64,000 bases of DNA, from positions 1-64,000 of the forward strand of contig JAIXQS010000017.1 of the NCBI GenBank assembly GCA_027485615.1, read 5' to 3'. Under the pieces are notes generated by a model. The model was not told the DNA's origin and did not search any database. It worked only from the letters and a program-made list of their open reading frames with translations. The position numbers and the translations under genes are program-made. Positions within the stretch are counted from its first letter, which is position 1. The number at the start of each line of letters is the position of its first letter. The stretch comes from Verrucomicrobiaceae bacterium. GTDB taxonomy: Bacteria; Verrucomicrobiota; Verrucomicrobiia; Verrucomicrobiales; Akkermansiaceae. This document shows positions 16,930-26,500 of this stretch, in pieces.

Positions 16930-19068
16930 TCACCCGCCCGCGAGCTGCTGGCAGGACTTGATGTCGAGCTTGCCGGAGGCGAGGAGGGGGATTTCCTCCA
17001 CAGGGACGATGATGCGGGGGCACCAGAGGGAGGTGAGGCCGTGGTCGAGGAGTTTGTAGCGGAGGTCGATGCATTCCTGCTCCAGCGTGGGGCCGGCGAT
17101 GGTGGAGAGGAGGACGATGGCCTCGCCCTTGGCCTCGTCCGGGATGCCGACGATGGCGATCTTGCGCTCCGTTTCGGCATCGAGGCCGAGCACCTGGTTG
17201 ATGGCGGACTCGATGGTCTCGTGGGGCACCATTTCCCCGGCGATCTTGGAGAAACGCGAGATGCGGCCCTGGATGTGGAGGAATCCGTCGGCATCGAGGA
17301 AACCGACATCGCCGGTGCGGAACCAGCCGTCGGCGGAGAGGACTTCCTTGGTGCGTGTCTCGTCGCGGAGATAGCCGGGGAAAATGTTAGGGCCCTTGAG
17401 GACGATGATGCCGGGTTTGTCGAGGGCGACGGGCTTGTCGGTGGCTGGATCGACGAGCTTGATGGCGATGCCAGGCAGGAGCTGGCCGACGGAACCGTCG
17501 CGCTGGGCGGCGAGGGTGTGTGAGCCGCTCGTCTCATGCGGAGCAGGCAGGTTCACGTTGGTGGCCGGGGAGGTTTCCGTCAGGCCGTAGCCTTCCATGG
17601 GGCGGATGCCGAATTTTTCCTCGAACGCGTCGGCCAGGCTCTGCGGGAGTTTTTCCGCGCCGGTGACGATGAGCTTGAGCGACTCAAGCTGCGCGGGGTC
17701 GATGCGCTTCATGTAGCCGCGCAGGAAGGTGGGCGTGGCGAGCAGGACATCGACCTGATGGAGGGAGATCAGCTCGGCGAGGCGTTTCGTTTCCAGCGGC
17801 GAGGGGTAGGTGACGAGGTTGATGCCCTCGATGACCGGATACCAGAGGGTCACGGTGCAGCCGAAGGAATGGAACAGCGGCAGGCAGCCGAGGAGGGAGG
17901 CGTCGCGGCCCATGTTCAGGCGTGTGGCGAACTGTGTGACGTTCGCGAGGACGTTGCGGTGGGTGAGCGGGACGCCTTTCGGTTCGCCGGAGGAGCCCGA
18001 GGTGAAAAGGAGGATCGCCTCATCATCGCCGCGGCGTTTGTTCAGGCCAAGGATGGTGGCGAGGATGGATGCGGGAAGGAGCTTGGAAATGACGCCCCAT
18101 TTCACGATCTCTTTCTTGATCTCAGGGATGACGCGCTCGATGAAAATGAGATCGCGGTTCGGTGGCCAAGGGAAGGCGGGGACTTTCCTGACAAAGGGAT
18201 CGGCGGTGATGAAGCGATCCACATCGGCCTGGCGGATCGAGGAGCGGATCGCGTTGTGGGAGGCGGTGAAATTGAGGTTCACCGGAATTTTTCCCGCGAA
18301 GAGCACGGCGAGGTTCGCGATGAGGCCACCCTTACCGGGAGGCAACACAATGGCGACGCGGGGCTTATCGGTTTCGGCGCGGATATGCTTCGAAAGCGCG
18401 ATCGCGATAGGCAAAATTTTCGCATAGGACAGGACGACGTCATCCGCGCCATCGACGATGCGGTCGTTGGGATTATTCTTGAGCCCGTGGAGCAGGGCGG
18501 TGGCGAGCGAGCCTTTGAGGATTTCACGGGTCGCGTAGGCTTCGGCGAAAGCCTCGAGGAGATTCGCCTGCAGCGCGGGGAGGCCCGAATCCTTGGCGGG
18601 GATCGGCTTTCCAAAGGCGATCACGGCGGCCGGGAGACTCGAAACGCGCTCGATGCCGAGGCAGGATTCGCGCGGGCAATCGATGGCGATGGGCAGAGTC
18701 GGCAAGCCGAATGCGGTCAGTGTTTTCAGGTGACCGGAGGGCGCATGGATGGGCGTGGCGGGTCGGGTGGCCGCGCGGCCGGGGACGAAAAGAATGATGC
18801 CGTTGCCTTCGAGAAACGCCGCGAATTCCTTTCCGGCGGAGGCCGGGTTCTTATCGGTGCTGGAGAACATGGCTCCGCTGCCGGACTTTTCCATGTGGCC
18901 GCGCAGTGCGGGATCGTGCTGGTCGTTTTCCTCGATGAGATAGGTGATCCTGCGCCCCGAAAACTGTTTTTCCAGATGCAGGAGCTGCTGGAAATCGAGT
19001 CGACCGGGCACGCAGAGGAAACCGGTGGTGGGCACACGGTCGGGATGGAGAACTTGGATGGCGGTCAT
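16930..19068 (-). CDS. AMP-forming acyl-CoA/acyl-ACP synthetase with novel N-terminal region
   Basis: 712 residues. From about residue 215 it is an ANL-superfamily adenylating enzyme: LLFTSGSSGEPKGVPLTHRN, YGLTETSP, GWFRTGDVGFLD and the terminal SGKLD lysine. This part resembles the acyl-ACP synthetase half of Aas, which reacylates lysophospholipids. The first 190 residues occupy the place of the Aas acyltransferase domain (text such as GIILFVPGRAATRP, LPTLPIAIDCP, AVIAFGKPIPA) but show no HxxxxD catalytic motif, so the acyltransferase may be decayed or repurposed. It is convergent with the VWA gene, with a 4-base gap. Confidence 0.85.
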   Translation of the reverse strand: MTAIQVLHPDRVPTTGFLCVPGRLDFQQLLHLEKQFSGRRITYLIEENDQHDPALRGHMEKSGSGAMFSSTDKNPASAGKEFAAFLEGNGIILFVPGRAATRPATPIHAPSGHLKTLTAFGLPTLPIAIDCPRESCLGIERVSSLPAAVIAFGKPIPAKDSGLPALQANLLEAFAEAYATREILKGSLATALLHGLKNNPNDRIVDGADDVVLSYAKILPIAIALSKHIRAETDKPRVAIVLPPGKGGLIANLAVLFAGKIPVNLNFTASHNAIRSSIRQADVDRFITADPFVRKVPAFPWPPNRDLIFIERVIPEIKKEIVKWGVISKLLPASILATILGLNKRRGDDEAILLFTSGSSGEPKGVPLTHRNVLANVTQFATRLNMGRDASLLGCLPLFHSFGCTVTLWYPVIEGINLVTYPSPLETKRLAELISLHQVDVLLATPTFLRGYMKRIDPAQLESLKLIVTGAEKLPQSLADAFEEKFGIRPMEGYGLTETSPATNVNLPAPHETSGSHTLAAQRDGSVGQLLPGIAIKLVDPATDKPVALDKPGIIVLKGPNIFPGYLRDETRTKEVLSADGWFRTGDVGFLDADGFLHIQGRISRFSKIAGEMVPHETIESAINQVLGLDAETERKIAIVGIPDEAKGEAIVLLSTIAGPTLEQECIDLRYKLLDHGLTSLWCPRIIVPVEEIPLLASGKLDIKSCQQLAGG

Positions 19069-19216
19069 TTTGAAAGGCTTCTACGGAATTGATGCCGTTT
19101 TTTTCGCTCAGAGGCACGGATTTTATCCGCAAAAGTCCCGGATTCGCATGAACCCCTCCCCTCACGCACCCCATTTTGCCGCTTTCACCTCCCCTTCTCC
19201 GCGTTAGCATCCCGCC

Positions 19217-19768
19217 ATGAATCACGAGGAATCCATACCGAAGAACATCGTTCTGATCGGCTTCATGGGATGCGGAAAATCCACCGTAGGGCGCGAGCTG
19301 CACCAACGGCTCGGCTACCGGCTCATGGACATCGACCACATCATCGAGGAAACCATGGGGAAAAAGATCAGCGAGATTTTCCGCGAGGAGGGCGAGTCCG
19401 CCTTTCGCGATTTCGAGACCATGCAACTCCATGAAATTTCAAAGCAAACCGACGCGCGACACATCATCTCCACTGGCGGCGGCATTGTAGTCCGCCCGGA
19501 AAACCGCGCCCTGCTCCGGAGGCTCGGATACGTCGTCTGGCTGTGTGCTCCCGAGGACGTGATCTACGAGCGCACCTCCCGCAACCGCGACCGCCCGCTC
19601 CTCAACTCCCCGGACGCCCGCGATAAAATCTCCGCCCTCCTCACCGAGCGTGAGCCGTGGTATCGCGAGACCGCCCACCTCCGCGTGGACACCGCCGGGC
19701 TGGAGTCCCACGAACTTGCCACCGGCATCCTGGAGAGCGCCCGTTATTTCTTCACCCATCCCGCATGA
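19217..19768 (+). CDS. aroK: Shikimate kinase
   Basis: 183 residues with the P-loop GFMGCGKSTVGREL, the DIDHIIEE shikimate/Mg site, FREEGESAFRDFET and STGGGIVVRPENR. It phosphorylates shikimate in the aromatic amino acid pathway. Its stop overlaps the queG start as ATGA, so the two are translated together, although their pathways are unrelated. Confidence 0.94.
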   Translation: MNHEESIPKNIVLIGFMGCGKSTVGRELHQRLGYRLMDIDHIIEETMGKKISEIFREEGESAFRDFETMQLHEISKQTDARHIISTGGGIVVRPENRALLRRLGYVVWLCAPEDVIYERTSRNRDRPLLNSPDARDKISALLTEREPWYRETAHLRVDTAGLESHELATGILESARYFFTHPA

Positions 19769-20799
19769 GCGAGAACGTCGACACCATCAAGCACTGGGCC
19801 GCCGAGCTCGGCTTTGACGATTGCCGCATCGCCTCCGCGAAGCGCGCCACGCATGCCGACGAGTTCATGGAATGGATCGGCGACGACCGCCACGGCGAGA
19901 TGGCGTGGATGGAAAAAACGCCCCACCGCCGCTGCGATCCCCGCGAAGTCCTACCCGGCTGCCGCGCCGTCATCTGCCTCGCGCTGAACTACCACACCGG
20001 CTCCAGCCCTTTCCCCGAAGGTCACCCCGCAGACTACCGGATCGCCCGCTACTCGTGGAACGAGGATTACCACGTCCTCATCGAAAAACGCCTCGCCGCA
20101 TTCGACGCGAAGCTCAAGGAACTCGGCGGCACCCAGCGTTACTACGTCGATACCGGCCCCGTGCTGGAGCGGGATTTTGCCACCGATTCCGGCCTCGGCT
20201 GGAGCGGCAAATCCACCGTCCAGATCCACCGCCGCCTAGGAGCATGGTTCTTCCTTGCCGAGCTACTCACCACCCTCGACCTCCCGCCCGATCCCCCTTT
20301 CGGCGACCACTGCGGGAAATGCACCCGCTGCATCACCGCATGCCCCACCGCCGCCATCACCGCCCCCCACAAGCTCGATGCCCGCCGCTGCATCTCCTAC
20401 CTCACCATCGAGAACAAAGGCCCCATCCCCATGGAATTCCGCCGCGCCATCGGGGATCGCATCTACGGCTGCGACGATTGCCTCGAAGCCTGCCCATGGA
20501 ACCGCTTCGCCCAAACCTCCCGCGAAATCACTTTCCAAGCCCGCCCGGAAATCTTCGCCCACCGCCTCCGCGACTTCCTCGCCATGGACGATGAAGCCTT
20601 CCGCCGCACCTTCGCAAAATCCCCCGTCAAGCGCATCAAGCGCCCCCGCTTCCTCCGCAACGTCTGCGTCGCCCTCGGCAACACCGGCACCCCCGAAGAC
20701 CTCCCCGCACTAAGGCAAGCCGCGCAGGACCCCGACCCGCTCATCGCGGAACATGCGGCATGGGCTACGGGGGAGATTGAAGATCGAGCCAGCACCTAG
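19765..20799 (+). CDS. queG: Epoxyqueuosine reductase
   Basis: 344 residues from the ATG at 19765, which overlaps the aroK stop. Cobalamin-dependent enzyme of the last step of queuosine tRNA modification. Visible: the N-terminal DUF1730-like domain (DDCRIASA, GEMAWMEKTPHRRCDPRE), two 4Fe-4S clusters (CGKCTRCITACPTAAI near 182, CDDCLEACPWNRF near 235), and a HEAT-like C-terminus (LPALRQAAQDPDPLIAEHAA). queE, an early queuosine gene, lies at 42888. Confidence 0.95.
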   Translation: MSENVDTIKHWAAELGFDDCRIASAKRATHADEFMEWIGDDRHGEMAWMEKTPHRRCDPREVLPGCRAVICLALNYHTGSSPFPEGHPADYRIARYSWNEDYHVLIEKRLAAFDAKLKELGGTQRYYVDTGPVLERDFATDSGLGWSGKSTVQIHRRLGAWFFLAELLTTLDLPPDPPFGDHCGKCTRCITACPTAAITAPHKLDARRCISYLTIENKGPIPMEFRRAIGDRIYGCDDCLEACPWNRFAQTSREITFQARPEIFAHRLRDFLAMDDEAFRRTFAKSPVKRIKRPRFLRNVCVALGNTGTPEDLPALRQAAQDPDPLIAEHAAWATGEIEDRAST

Positions 20800-20874
20800 G
20801 CCGATTTCCTCGCATTTGTCCGAAACCGGCAAATGAGACTCAACCGAATGTGCGGCACGCGTCATCCTGCCGGA

Positions 20875-21186
20875 TCAGCCACCGCCAGCCAAGCCGTCGA
20901 GTTTTCCCAGGTAGTCCAAACTGTAGATTCCGGATCCGTGCCCATCAGCCCAGTGGAGCTGGATTCCATATCCTCCGACCAACTCGAAGCGCTTGAGCTC
21001 GAATGCGCCCTTCCCGTGCTCGACCGTGGGACGTATCACGCGCCCTAAGGCGTCGGGTTCCCCCTGGCAAGCGGCGCAAGGGCAAGCCCTTCTCAGCATG
21101 GGAAGGGGGAAATACATCTCGCGCCCGTCGCCGAGAGAGAGCGCCAGTTCGCGACCGATCACGCAGACGTTCGCGAAACCCTTCAT
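20875..21186 (-). CDS. DUF971 protein
   Basis: 103 residues of the DUF971 / gamma-butyrobetaine-hydroxylase N-terminal-like family: a small beta domain with LRRACPCAACQGE, GRVIRPTVEHG, VGGYGIQLHWADGHGSGIYS and DYLGKL. These residues probably bind metal. The cellular role is not established. It is the last gene of a coupled prc-yggS-DUF971 operon, its start overlapping the yggS stop (ATGA). Confidence 0.9.
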   Translation of the reverse strand: MKGFANVCVIGRELALSLGDGREMYFPLPMLRRACPCAACQGEPDALGRVIRPTVEHGKGAFELKRFELVGGYGIQLHWADGHGSGIYSLDYLGKLDGLAGGG

Positions 21187-21890
21187 CCGAGTTCCCCCTC
21201 CACCTTGTATTCGCGTTTGCCAAATATCAGGGAACCAACCCGGACATGGGTTGCCCCCTCTTCCGCCGCCACCTCGAAATCGCCGCTCATGCCCATGCTG
21301 AGAAAGGGTAAATCCATCGGAAATTTTCCGCGCAGTTCATCCCTGAGTTGCCTAAGCTGGCGGAACCAGCGGCGCGAATCCTCGGGATTATCGGCAGCCG
21401 GCGGGATCGACATGAGACCTATCATGCGCAGGTTAGAGAGCCCGGCCAAGGTCGGCATGGCAGCATGAAGTTCAGCTGCGGAGAATCCGCCCTTCGTTTC
21501 TTCCCCTGCCTGGTCGACCTGAAAGAAAACTTCCGGAAAAAGCCCGAGTTCCCCAGCGATGCCATCCATATAAACGGCAAGCTTCAGGGAATCGACTGCG
21601 TGGATGCAGCCGAAGAGCGGGAGGATTTTCCGAACCTTGTTCCGCTGCACCCGGCCAATGAAATGCCACTCGAGGCCGCTTGGAAGTTCCGCGATCTTCG
21701 ACTCCGCCTCCTGGAGCTTGCTTTCACCGAAACAGCGCTGCCCGGATGAAACCGCCTCCAGGATGTCCGCCGCAGGAAACGTTTTCGAAACCGCCACCAG
21801 CCGCACGGAATCCGGGTCGCGCCCCGCTCGATCGCAAGCGAGGCGCAAGCGTCGGCGGATTCCCGCAAGTTGCTCCGGGATCACCGACAT
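21183..21890 (-). CDS. yggS: YggS/PROSC family pyridoxal-phosphate homeostasis protein
   Basis: 235 residues with a PLP-binding alanine-racemase-like barrel. VRLVAVSKTFP carries the PLP lysine. FGESKLQEAESKI replaces the more common FGEN(Y)xQE, and the C-terminus LSMGMSGDFEVAAEEGATHV plus VRVGSLIFGKRE is family text. It buffers free PLP in the cytoplasm and has no known catalytic activity. It overlaps both neighbours by four bases. Confidence 0.94.
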   Translation of the reverse strand: MSVIPEQLAGIRRRLRLACDRAGRDPDSVRLVAVSKTFPAADILEAVSSGQRCFGESKLQEAESKIAELPSGLEWHFIGRVQRNKVRKILPLFGCIHAVDSLKLAVYMDGIAGELGLFPEVFFQVDQAGEETKGGFSAAELHAAMPTLAGLSNLRMIGLMSIPPAADNPEDSRRWFRQLRQLRDELRGKFPMDLPFLSMGMSGDFEVAAEEGATHVRVGSLIFGKREYKVEGELG

Positions 21891-24148
21891 CAGCGCACTC
21901 CGCCGTCGCTTTTAAGAACGCCTACCATCTTGGCGGTTTCCGTAAGTTCCACCAGATCATTGATAATGTGAAGCGCCTCGCGTTTCTCGGCGTTGAGGCC
22001 GGATGCCCACTCAGGCGTATCGTCGAGGCTTTCCGTCTCATCAACGGCGCGGCGCATGTAGTCGCCGTCATCCTTGGATGGATCGTAAGGTTTCAGATCC
22101 CCGCCTTTCTCGAGGTCGTCGAGCGTGATCTTGTGGAAAACGAAATTCTTCGCATCCTCGGCGGTGAGCTTTGCGAAACGCGCGCGACGCTCCTCGTTGC
22201 GCTCTTTTTTCTGGGCATCCGCTTCGGCAAGCTCCTTCTCGCGCTCCGCCTTGTTGAGCGAAACCTTGTTCGCCTTGATCCGCTCTTTCGTCTTGATTAT
22301 GTCCTCTATCACATAAGCAAAATCGCCGCAGGCTTCCACTCGCTCGCGGCTCAGCTCCTTCAGTTTGGGAAGGAAAAGCGCCTGTGCGTCCAGAGCGCGG
22401 AAATCGGCGGCGGGCCGAATGCGGTCGTGCGGCAGGGCATTGTCAAGGTGCGCCTCGCCGACATCCAGGGCATCCATGATGCTCGGCAGGACGACATTCG
22501 GGACAACGCCTTCCATTTGCGTGGAGGAACCGGAGGGACGGTAGAACTTCTGGATCGTGACTTTCAGATAGCCTGCCTTTTCGCGCACCGCGAAAAGCGG
22601 GAGCATACGGCCAATGTCCATCGGTTGCTGGACGGTGCCTTTTCCGAAAGTGGAGGAATCGCCGACAACCACAGCACGGTTGTAGTCCTGAAGCGCGCCG
22701 GCGAGGATCTCGCTGGCTGAGGCGCTGCTCTTGTCCAAAAGCACCACCATGGGGCCGTTGTAAATCGGCTTGCCGCCGTCCGTATCTTTCACCTGGACCT
22801 GGCCGAGGGTGTTTTTCACCTGGACCACCGGACCTATGGGGACGAAGAAGCCCGTCATCCTGCGCACCTCCTCCAGTGACCCTCCGCCGTTGTTTCTGAG
22901 ATCGAAGACCAACCCGTCCATTTTCTCTTCCATCAGCCGCTGAAGGATTCGCTCCACGTCAACCGAACAGCGGGTAGTGCCTTCGTCAAAGTCCGCGTAG
23001 AACGACGGCAGGGTGATGATGCCGATCCTGCGCAACTCGCCATCCTTGTTCTTCATGTGGATCATCTCGCCGCTGGCCTGCTCGTCCTTGAGTTCGACCT
23101 TCTCGCGCTTGATGACAACGATTTTCGTTTCGCCCGGTGCGCCGCCCGCCGGCTCCACCTTGAGCGCGACCGAACTGCCTTCCTTGCCGCGTATCAGCTC
23201 GACAACCTTGTCGATGGGCATGAACATGATGTCGGTCATCGTTTCAGCGGTCTTCCGGTTCAATGAATCAACCCCGACCACGCGGTCATTCAGCTTGAGA
23301 ACCCCCTGTTTGTCGGCGGGGCCACCCACAACGATTCCCTTGATGATCGTCGCGCCGTCCTCCTCGGCTTGGAGAAGAGCGCCGATGCCGACGAGTTCAT
23401 TCTTCATGTCCCCCTTGAATCGGTTCATCTCGCGGAAGCTCATGTAGTCCGTGTGCGGATCATAGGCGCGTGCCACGGCACTGAGGAAAAAGTTGGCCAC
23501 ATCCTCTTCATCCACATCCTGTACGCTGGCGAGAAGGCGCTTGTATCGGAGCGACACTTTTTCACGCGGATCCAGGTCATCGGCGCCAGGGTCGGCTTTT
23601 TCCTGTTCCTTGGCCATTCTTGCTATCATCTCGCGCCGCAGCGTCTCGGAAAGCACCGCTTCCTTGATCTGCGCAGCCCAGATTTCCCTGGCTTCAGCCT
23701 CATCCTTTGGCCATGCGGCATCCTTGCGGGAGATGGTCACCGTCTCATCGGCGGTGAAATCGAAATCGCCCTTGAGCTGCGCCTGTGCGTCGCCCGCGCG
23801 GGCGGCCACCCGCTGCTTGAACACTTCATAAATCTCCGTGGCTGGTTCAACGCTGTTACCCTGAAGAAGAAGCGTGTGGAGCCGATCCCCGTATTTCGCG
23901 GTGAAGCCATCCACATCCTGTTGCGTGAAATACAGTTTTTGGGAATCCAGCTCCCTGAGGTAATCATCGAAAAATTTCCTGCTCAATTCGGCGTTGTAGG
24001 GAAGCCTGGCGAAGTGGCTGTTCTGCAACATGATCGCCATCTGCTTGCCCACCTCGTTGAAATCCGCCTGCTGCGCGAACGCCGGGTTGGAGAGGGCGGC
24101 GAGGCCTATGGCGAGTGTCGCATTTCGTAGCCTGGTTGAGATCATCAT
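21890..24148 (-). CDS. prc: Tail-specific (C-terminal processing) protease Prc/Tsp, S41 family
   Basis: About 752 residues from the ATG at 24148; a TTG 36 bases upstream only adds residues before the signal peptide (TLAIGLAALSNPAFAQ). This is the long Prc form: N-terminal helical domain, PDZ domain (ELVGIGALLQAEEDGATIIK, GGPADKQGVLKLNDRVVGVD), S41 core (DLRNNGGGSLEEVRRM), the serine in DKSSASASEIL, the lysine in TFGKGTVQQP, and a C-terminal DUF3340-like region. It degrades or trims periplasmic proteins from the C-terminus. A transcription terminator just upstream separates it from the preceding gene. Confidence 0.95.
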   Translation of the reverse strand: MMISTRLRNATLAIGLAALSNPAFAQQADFNEVGKQMAIMLQNSHFARLPYNAELSRKFFDDYLRELDSQKLYFTQQDVDGFTAKYGDRLHTLLLQGNSVEPATEIYEVFKQRVAARAGDAQAQLKGDFDFTADETVTISRKDAAWPKDEAEAREIWAAQIKEAVLSETLRREMIARMAKEQEKADPGADDLDPREKVSLRYKRLLASVQDVDEEDVANFFLSAVARAYDPHTDYMSFREMNRFKGDMKNELVGIGALLQAEEDGATIIKGIVVGGPADKQGVLKLNDRVVGVDSLNRKTAETMTDIMFMPIDKVVELIRGKEGSSVALKVEPAGGAPGETKIVVIKREKVELKDEQASGEMIHMKNKDGELRRIGIITLPSFYADFDEGTTRCSVDVERILQRLMEEKMDGLVFDLRNNGGGSLEEVRRMTGFFVPIGPVVQVKNTLGQVQVKDTDGGKPIYNGPMVVLLDKSSASASEILAGALQDYNRAVVVGDSSTFGKGTVQQPMDIGRMLPLFAVREKAGYLKVTIQKFYRPSGSSTQMEGVVPNVVLPSIMDALDVGEAHLDNALPHDRIRPAADFRALDAQALFLPKLKELSRERVEACGDFAYVIEDIIKTKERIKANKVSLNKAEREKELAEADAQKKERNEERRARFAKLTAEDAKNFVFHKITLDDLEKGGDLKPYDPSKDDGDYMRRAVDETESLDDTPEWASGLNAEKREALHIINDLVELTETAKMVGVLKSDGGVR

Positions 24149-24213
24149 GGAGCGGTCGTTGGTGATGTGAATGTTACCTCGCAACGTGGCACAAGCTTAC
24201 AGATTGTCGATTC

Positions 24214-24248
24214 AGAAAAAAAATCCTGCCGCCGAACACAAAGCAGGA
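24214..24248 (-). terminator. Rho-independent terminator downstream of the 24432-26336 gene
   Basis: Read on the minus strand, TCCTGC and GCAGGA arms (13-base loop) are followed by eight T residues. It lies about 185 bases after the stop of the secreted hypothetical protein and before the prc start. Confidence 0.78.
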
Positions 24249-24431
24249 AAACCATACGGAAACCACCTGCCCATACCGAAAAGCGGGCAGCTACCTGCCT
24301 CTTCCCAAAACGGGGATTCCCGATCCAGGATGGCGAATTTTCCCATGGAAAAAGCCGTTTTTATACGCCGTTGGGCTCCACACCTTTCCGGGTGGCATTC
24401 GACGGCCCGGGAACGGGAGCGAACGTCACCG

Positions 24432-26336
24432 CTAATCCTCTTTCATGCTATCCCCGAAGAGTTTTTCCAGTTCAGAAACAACGCCACCGTCCATGATTTT
24501 CCCGAGCCTTCCGAAAGTAGCCTTGTTCAGAAAAATCCTCGTTCTCGTGTCCTCCGCGATCAGGTCGACCTCCGGTAGCAGCCGTGCACCGTCCGGAGTC
24601 ATGACGATGGGCAGGAAAGCATTCCGGGCCTTACCCTCGGAAATGCGGCGGATCGTGGCCGCCACCCATGAACCCGAGCGGTGAAGCTTGGAGAGTTCGG
24701 CCTCGCCGCGAGACGTTGCGCCGAGTTCATAGCTGATATTGCGCAAAACGCCCATCGGAATCGCTTGCCCATCGCTCAACCAGGCGGAGCAGGCCAGCGC
24801 AGCACCCATATCTTTTTTTTCCAACGCATCCAGCCATTCACCGATCAAGGCTTTTGCTTCCTCATCGGACGGCAGTTTCCTGAAATCCACCTTGTCCAGT
24901 TTCACGCTGGGCCGCAGCAGTGTCTCTCTCCACGAAAGCCTCCACTCCGGCTCCATGCCTTCGATCCATTTTGACAGGGTCTCCTGATCTCGTTTCAATG
25001 CCTTGGGAATCGTTCCGGGACACCAGACCCATCCTGTTTCCGTTTTGATGAAATAAAGCGATCTCAGTTCGAAACGATCCGGTTCACTAACTGAAAACCA
25101 CTGGCTGGCGAACACCGCCAGCAAGCCCTCCTCACGGAACCCCAGCTCCACGGGGATGCGGAACGCTCCCGGCTCGTGCATTGACCACCATACCTCCGCC
25201 GCCCTGGTGCACGCTTTGGTGCCCTCCTTAGGGCGGGTGCCCAGATCGATGCGGCGCAGCATTTCACGGACACTGCCGGACTTCAGCGCGCCTATCAACG
25301 CCGCCTCCGCGGCATGCGCGGATTCCGAGTAAAGGGCGGGCTTCTCCTCCCGGAGTTTCCCCGAAAAACCATCGAGCAACCCCTCATCGGAATCGCCATC
25401 GGTGGCATCCACCAAGCCGGAGATCAGGAACTCAGGCAAATCGATCCTCCACTGACCCGCCTCGTCCTGCGAAAATGCCAGATGCACGCCCCTGATCCCG
25501 GTGGTGGCCGCCCATTTCGGATCCAGGCAGGCGATGGATACCAACCCGTCCTTTTCATTTCGCTCCTCCCGAACCCTGACCCGGACGACCTCCGGGGATA
25601 CCAGCCACCTCCAGCCCGCGTTGTCGCTGACCGCAACTTTCGAAGCCTTAAGGCGATCCGCCCAATCCGAAGGCAACGGATCGGACAAGCCGCCGAGAAA
25701 ACCAAGGATCGCGGCGCGGTTCCCTTTCGCGCAAGCCTCCAGGAAACGGTCGGCGATTTTCCCGAGGTCATCGCCTTCCAGATCCTCGCCAACGATGCTG
25801 TTGCGGATCAGGTCGCGCGTCCTCTTCGCCGATTCCGAGGCTAGCCTCTCCAGACCGGTCACCCGCTCGCGCATCATCCAGTTTTCGAGCGCGGCAAGCC
25901 GCCCCTTCAACGGCACGGTGTATCCGGCGACGGCGTTCTCGAACGAAGCGGGCACCGGCGCAGGCAGCCACCTGTCACCGCGCTTCACGAGGGCGATGGG
26001 AAACACCTGCATTTCAGCGGAATCGAATCCGCCGCTCTTGCCGATCATGGCCGCCGCGTAGTCGCCGTCCTCCTTCACCTCGCCGAGTTCCAGTTCCCCG
26101 CCGCGCAATTCCACCGCCAGCCTCGCGATCCGTTTCCGGATGCTCTCGCGCTTCCCCTTCGTGATGTGCTCCAGCAGCGCGGTATCCCCCCCGGGCTGGA
26201 GATCCAGTTTCCCGTCCCTGACTTTTCCGAGGAAATCCAGGGCCGCCTCGCCCGGATCAGCGCCCTTGAGCGTCGATAGCGACAGGCAAAGGATAAGTGC
26301 GCAGAGGTATTTCACCGCACGTAATCTCCTATCCAT
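24432..26336 (-). CDS. Secreted protein of unknown function
   Basis: 634 residues with an N-terminal signal (basic MDRRLR, then YLCALILCLSLSTLKGA). I do not recognise a domain. It seems to contain several modules of about 150 residues that begin with helices such as AALDFLGKVRDGKLD, IADRFLEACAKGNRAAILGF, AEAALIGALKSGSVREML and IGEWLDALEKKDMGAALAC and end in beta strands. That pattern is reminiscent of repeated NTF2/Lumazine-binding-like cups, but this is inference. It ends in an acidic tail and is followed by a hairpin terminator. Its start overlaps a 62-codon frame and follows a cupin gene. Confidence 0.75.
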   Translation of the reverse strand: MDRRLRAVKYLCALILCLSLSTLKGADPGEAALDFLGKVRDGKLDLQPGGDTALLEHITKGKRESIRKRIARLAVELRGGELELGEVKEDGDYAAAMIGKSGGFDSAEMQVFPIALVKRGDRWLPAPVPASFENAVAGYTVPLKGRLAALENWMMRERVTGLERLASESAKRTRDLIRNSIVGEDLEGDDLGKIADRFLEACAKGNRAAILGFLGGLSDPLPSDWADRLKASKVAVSDNAGWRWLVSPEVVRVRVREERNEKDGLVSIACLDPKWAATTGIRGVHLAFSQDEAGQWRIDLPEFLISGLVDATDGDSDEGLLDGFSGKLREEKPALYSESAHAAEAALIGALKSGSVREMLRRIDLGTRPKEGTKACTRAAEVWWSMHEPGAFRIPVELGFREEGLLAVFASQWFSVSEPDRFELRSLYFIKTETGWVWCPGTIPKALKRDQETLSKWIEGMEPEWRLSWRETLLRPSVKLDKVDFRKLPSDEEAKALIGEWLDALEKKDMGAALACSAWLSDGQAIPMGVLRNISYELGATSRGEAELSKLHRSGSWVAATIRRISEGKARNAFLPIVMTPDGARLLPEVDLIAEDTRTRIFLNKATFGRLGKIMDGGVVSELEKLFGDSMKED

Positions 26337-26500
26337 CCGCTGAGAAGGAAAGTCCGGAGTTCGAAAGATTGGTTGGGAGCATCTCGATTTTCCACCTCAC
26401 CGTGCAAATGACCCATCGTTGGTAAAACCACAACGCAGCCATCAAGCTCTTCCACATCCCCCAGCCTTAGCTTTGGGAAAATTTCCCGCAATCCGAACAT
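26312..26500 (-). CDS. Possible small coupled protein, 62 residues
   Basis: The ATG directly abuts the cupin stop (TGAATG), and the 3' end overlaps the next gene by 25 bases, the geometry of a translationally coupled operon member. The product (MFGLREIFPKLRLGDVEELD and onward) has no domain I recognise. It may be only spacer. Confidence 0.32.
   Translation of the reverse strand: MFGLREIFPKLRLGDVEELDGCVVVLPTMGHLHGEVENRDAPNQSFELRTFLLSGWIGDYVR

Noticed and set aside
17536..19092. 518-codon plus-strand frame opposite the acyl ligase
   Set aside because: Shadow of the ANL enzyme, which has all adenylation motifs.
24149..24431. Small plus-strand frames of about 110-135 codons
   Set aside because: They run antisense through the terminator and into the neighbouring gene; no domains.
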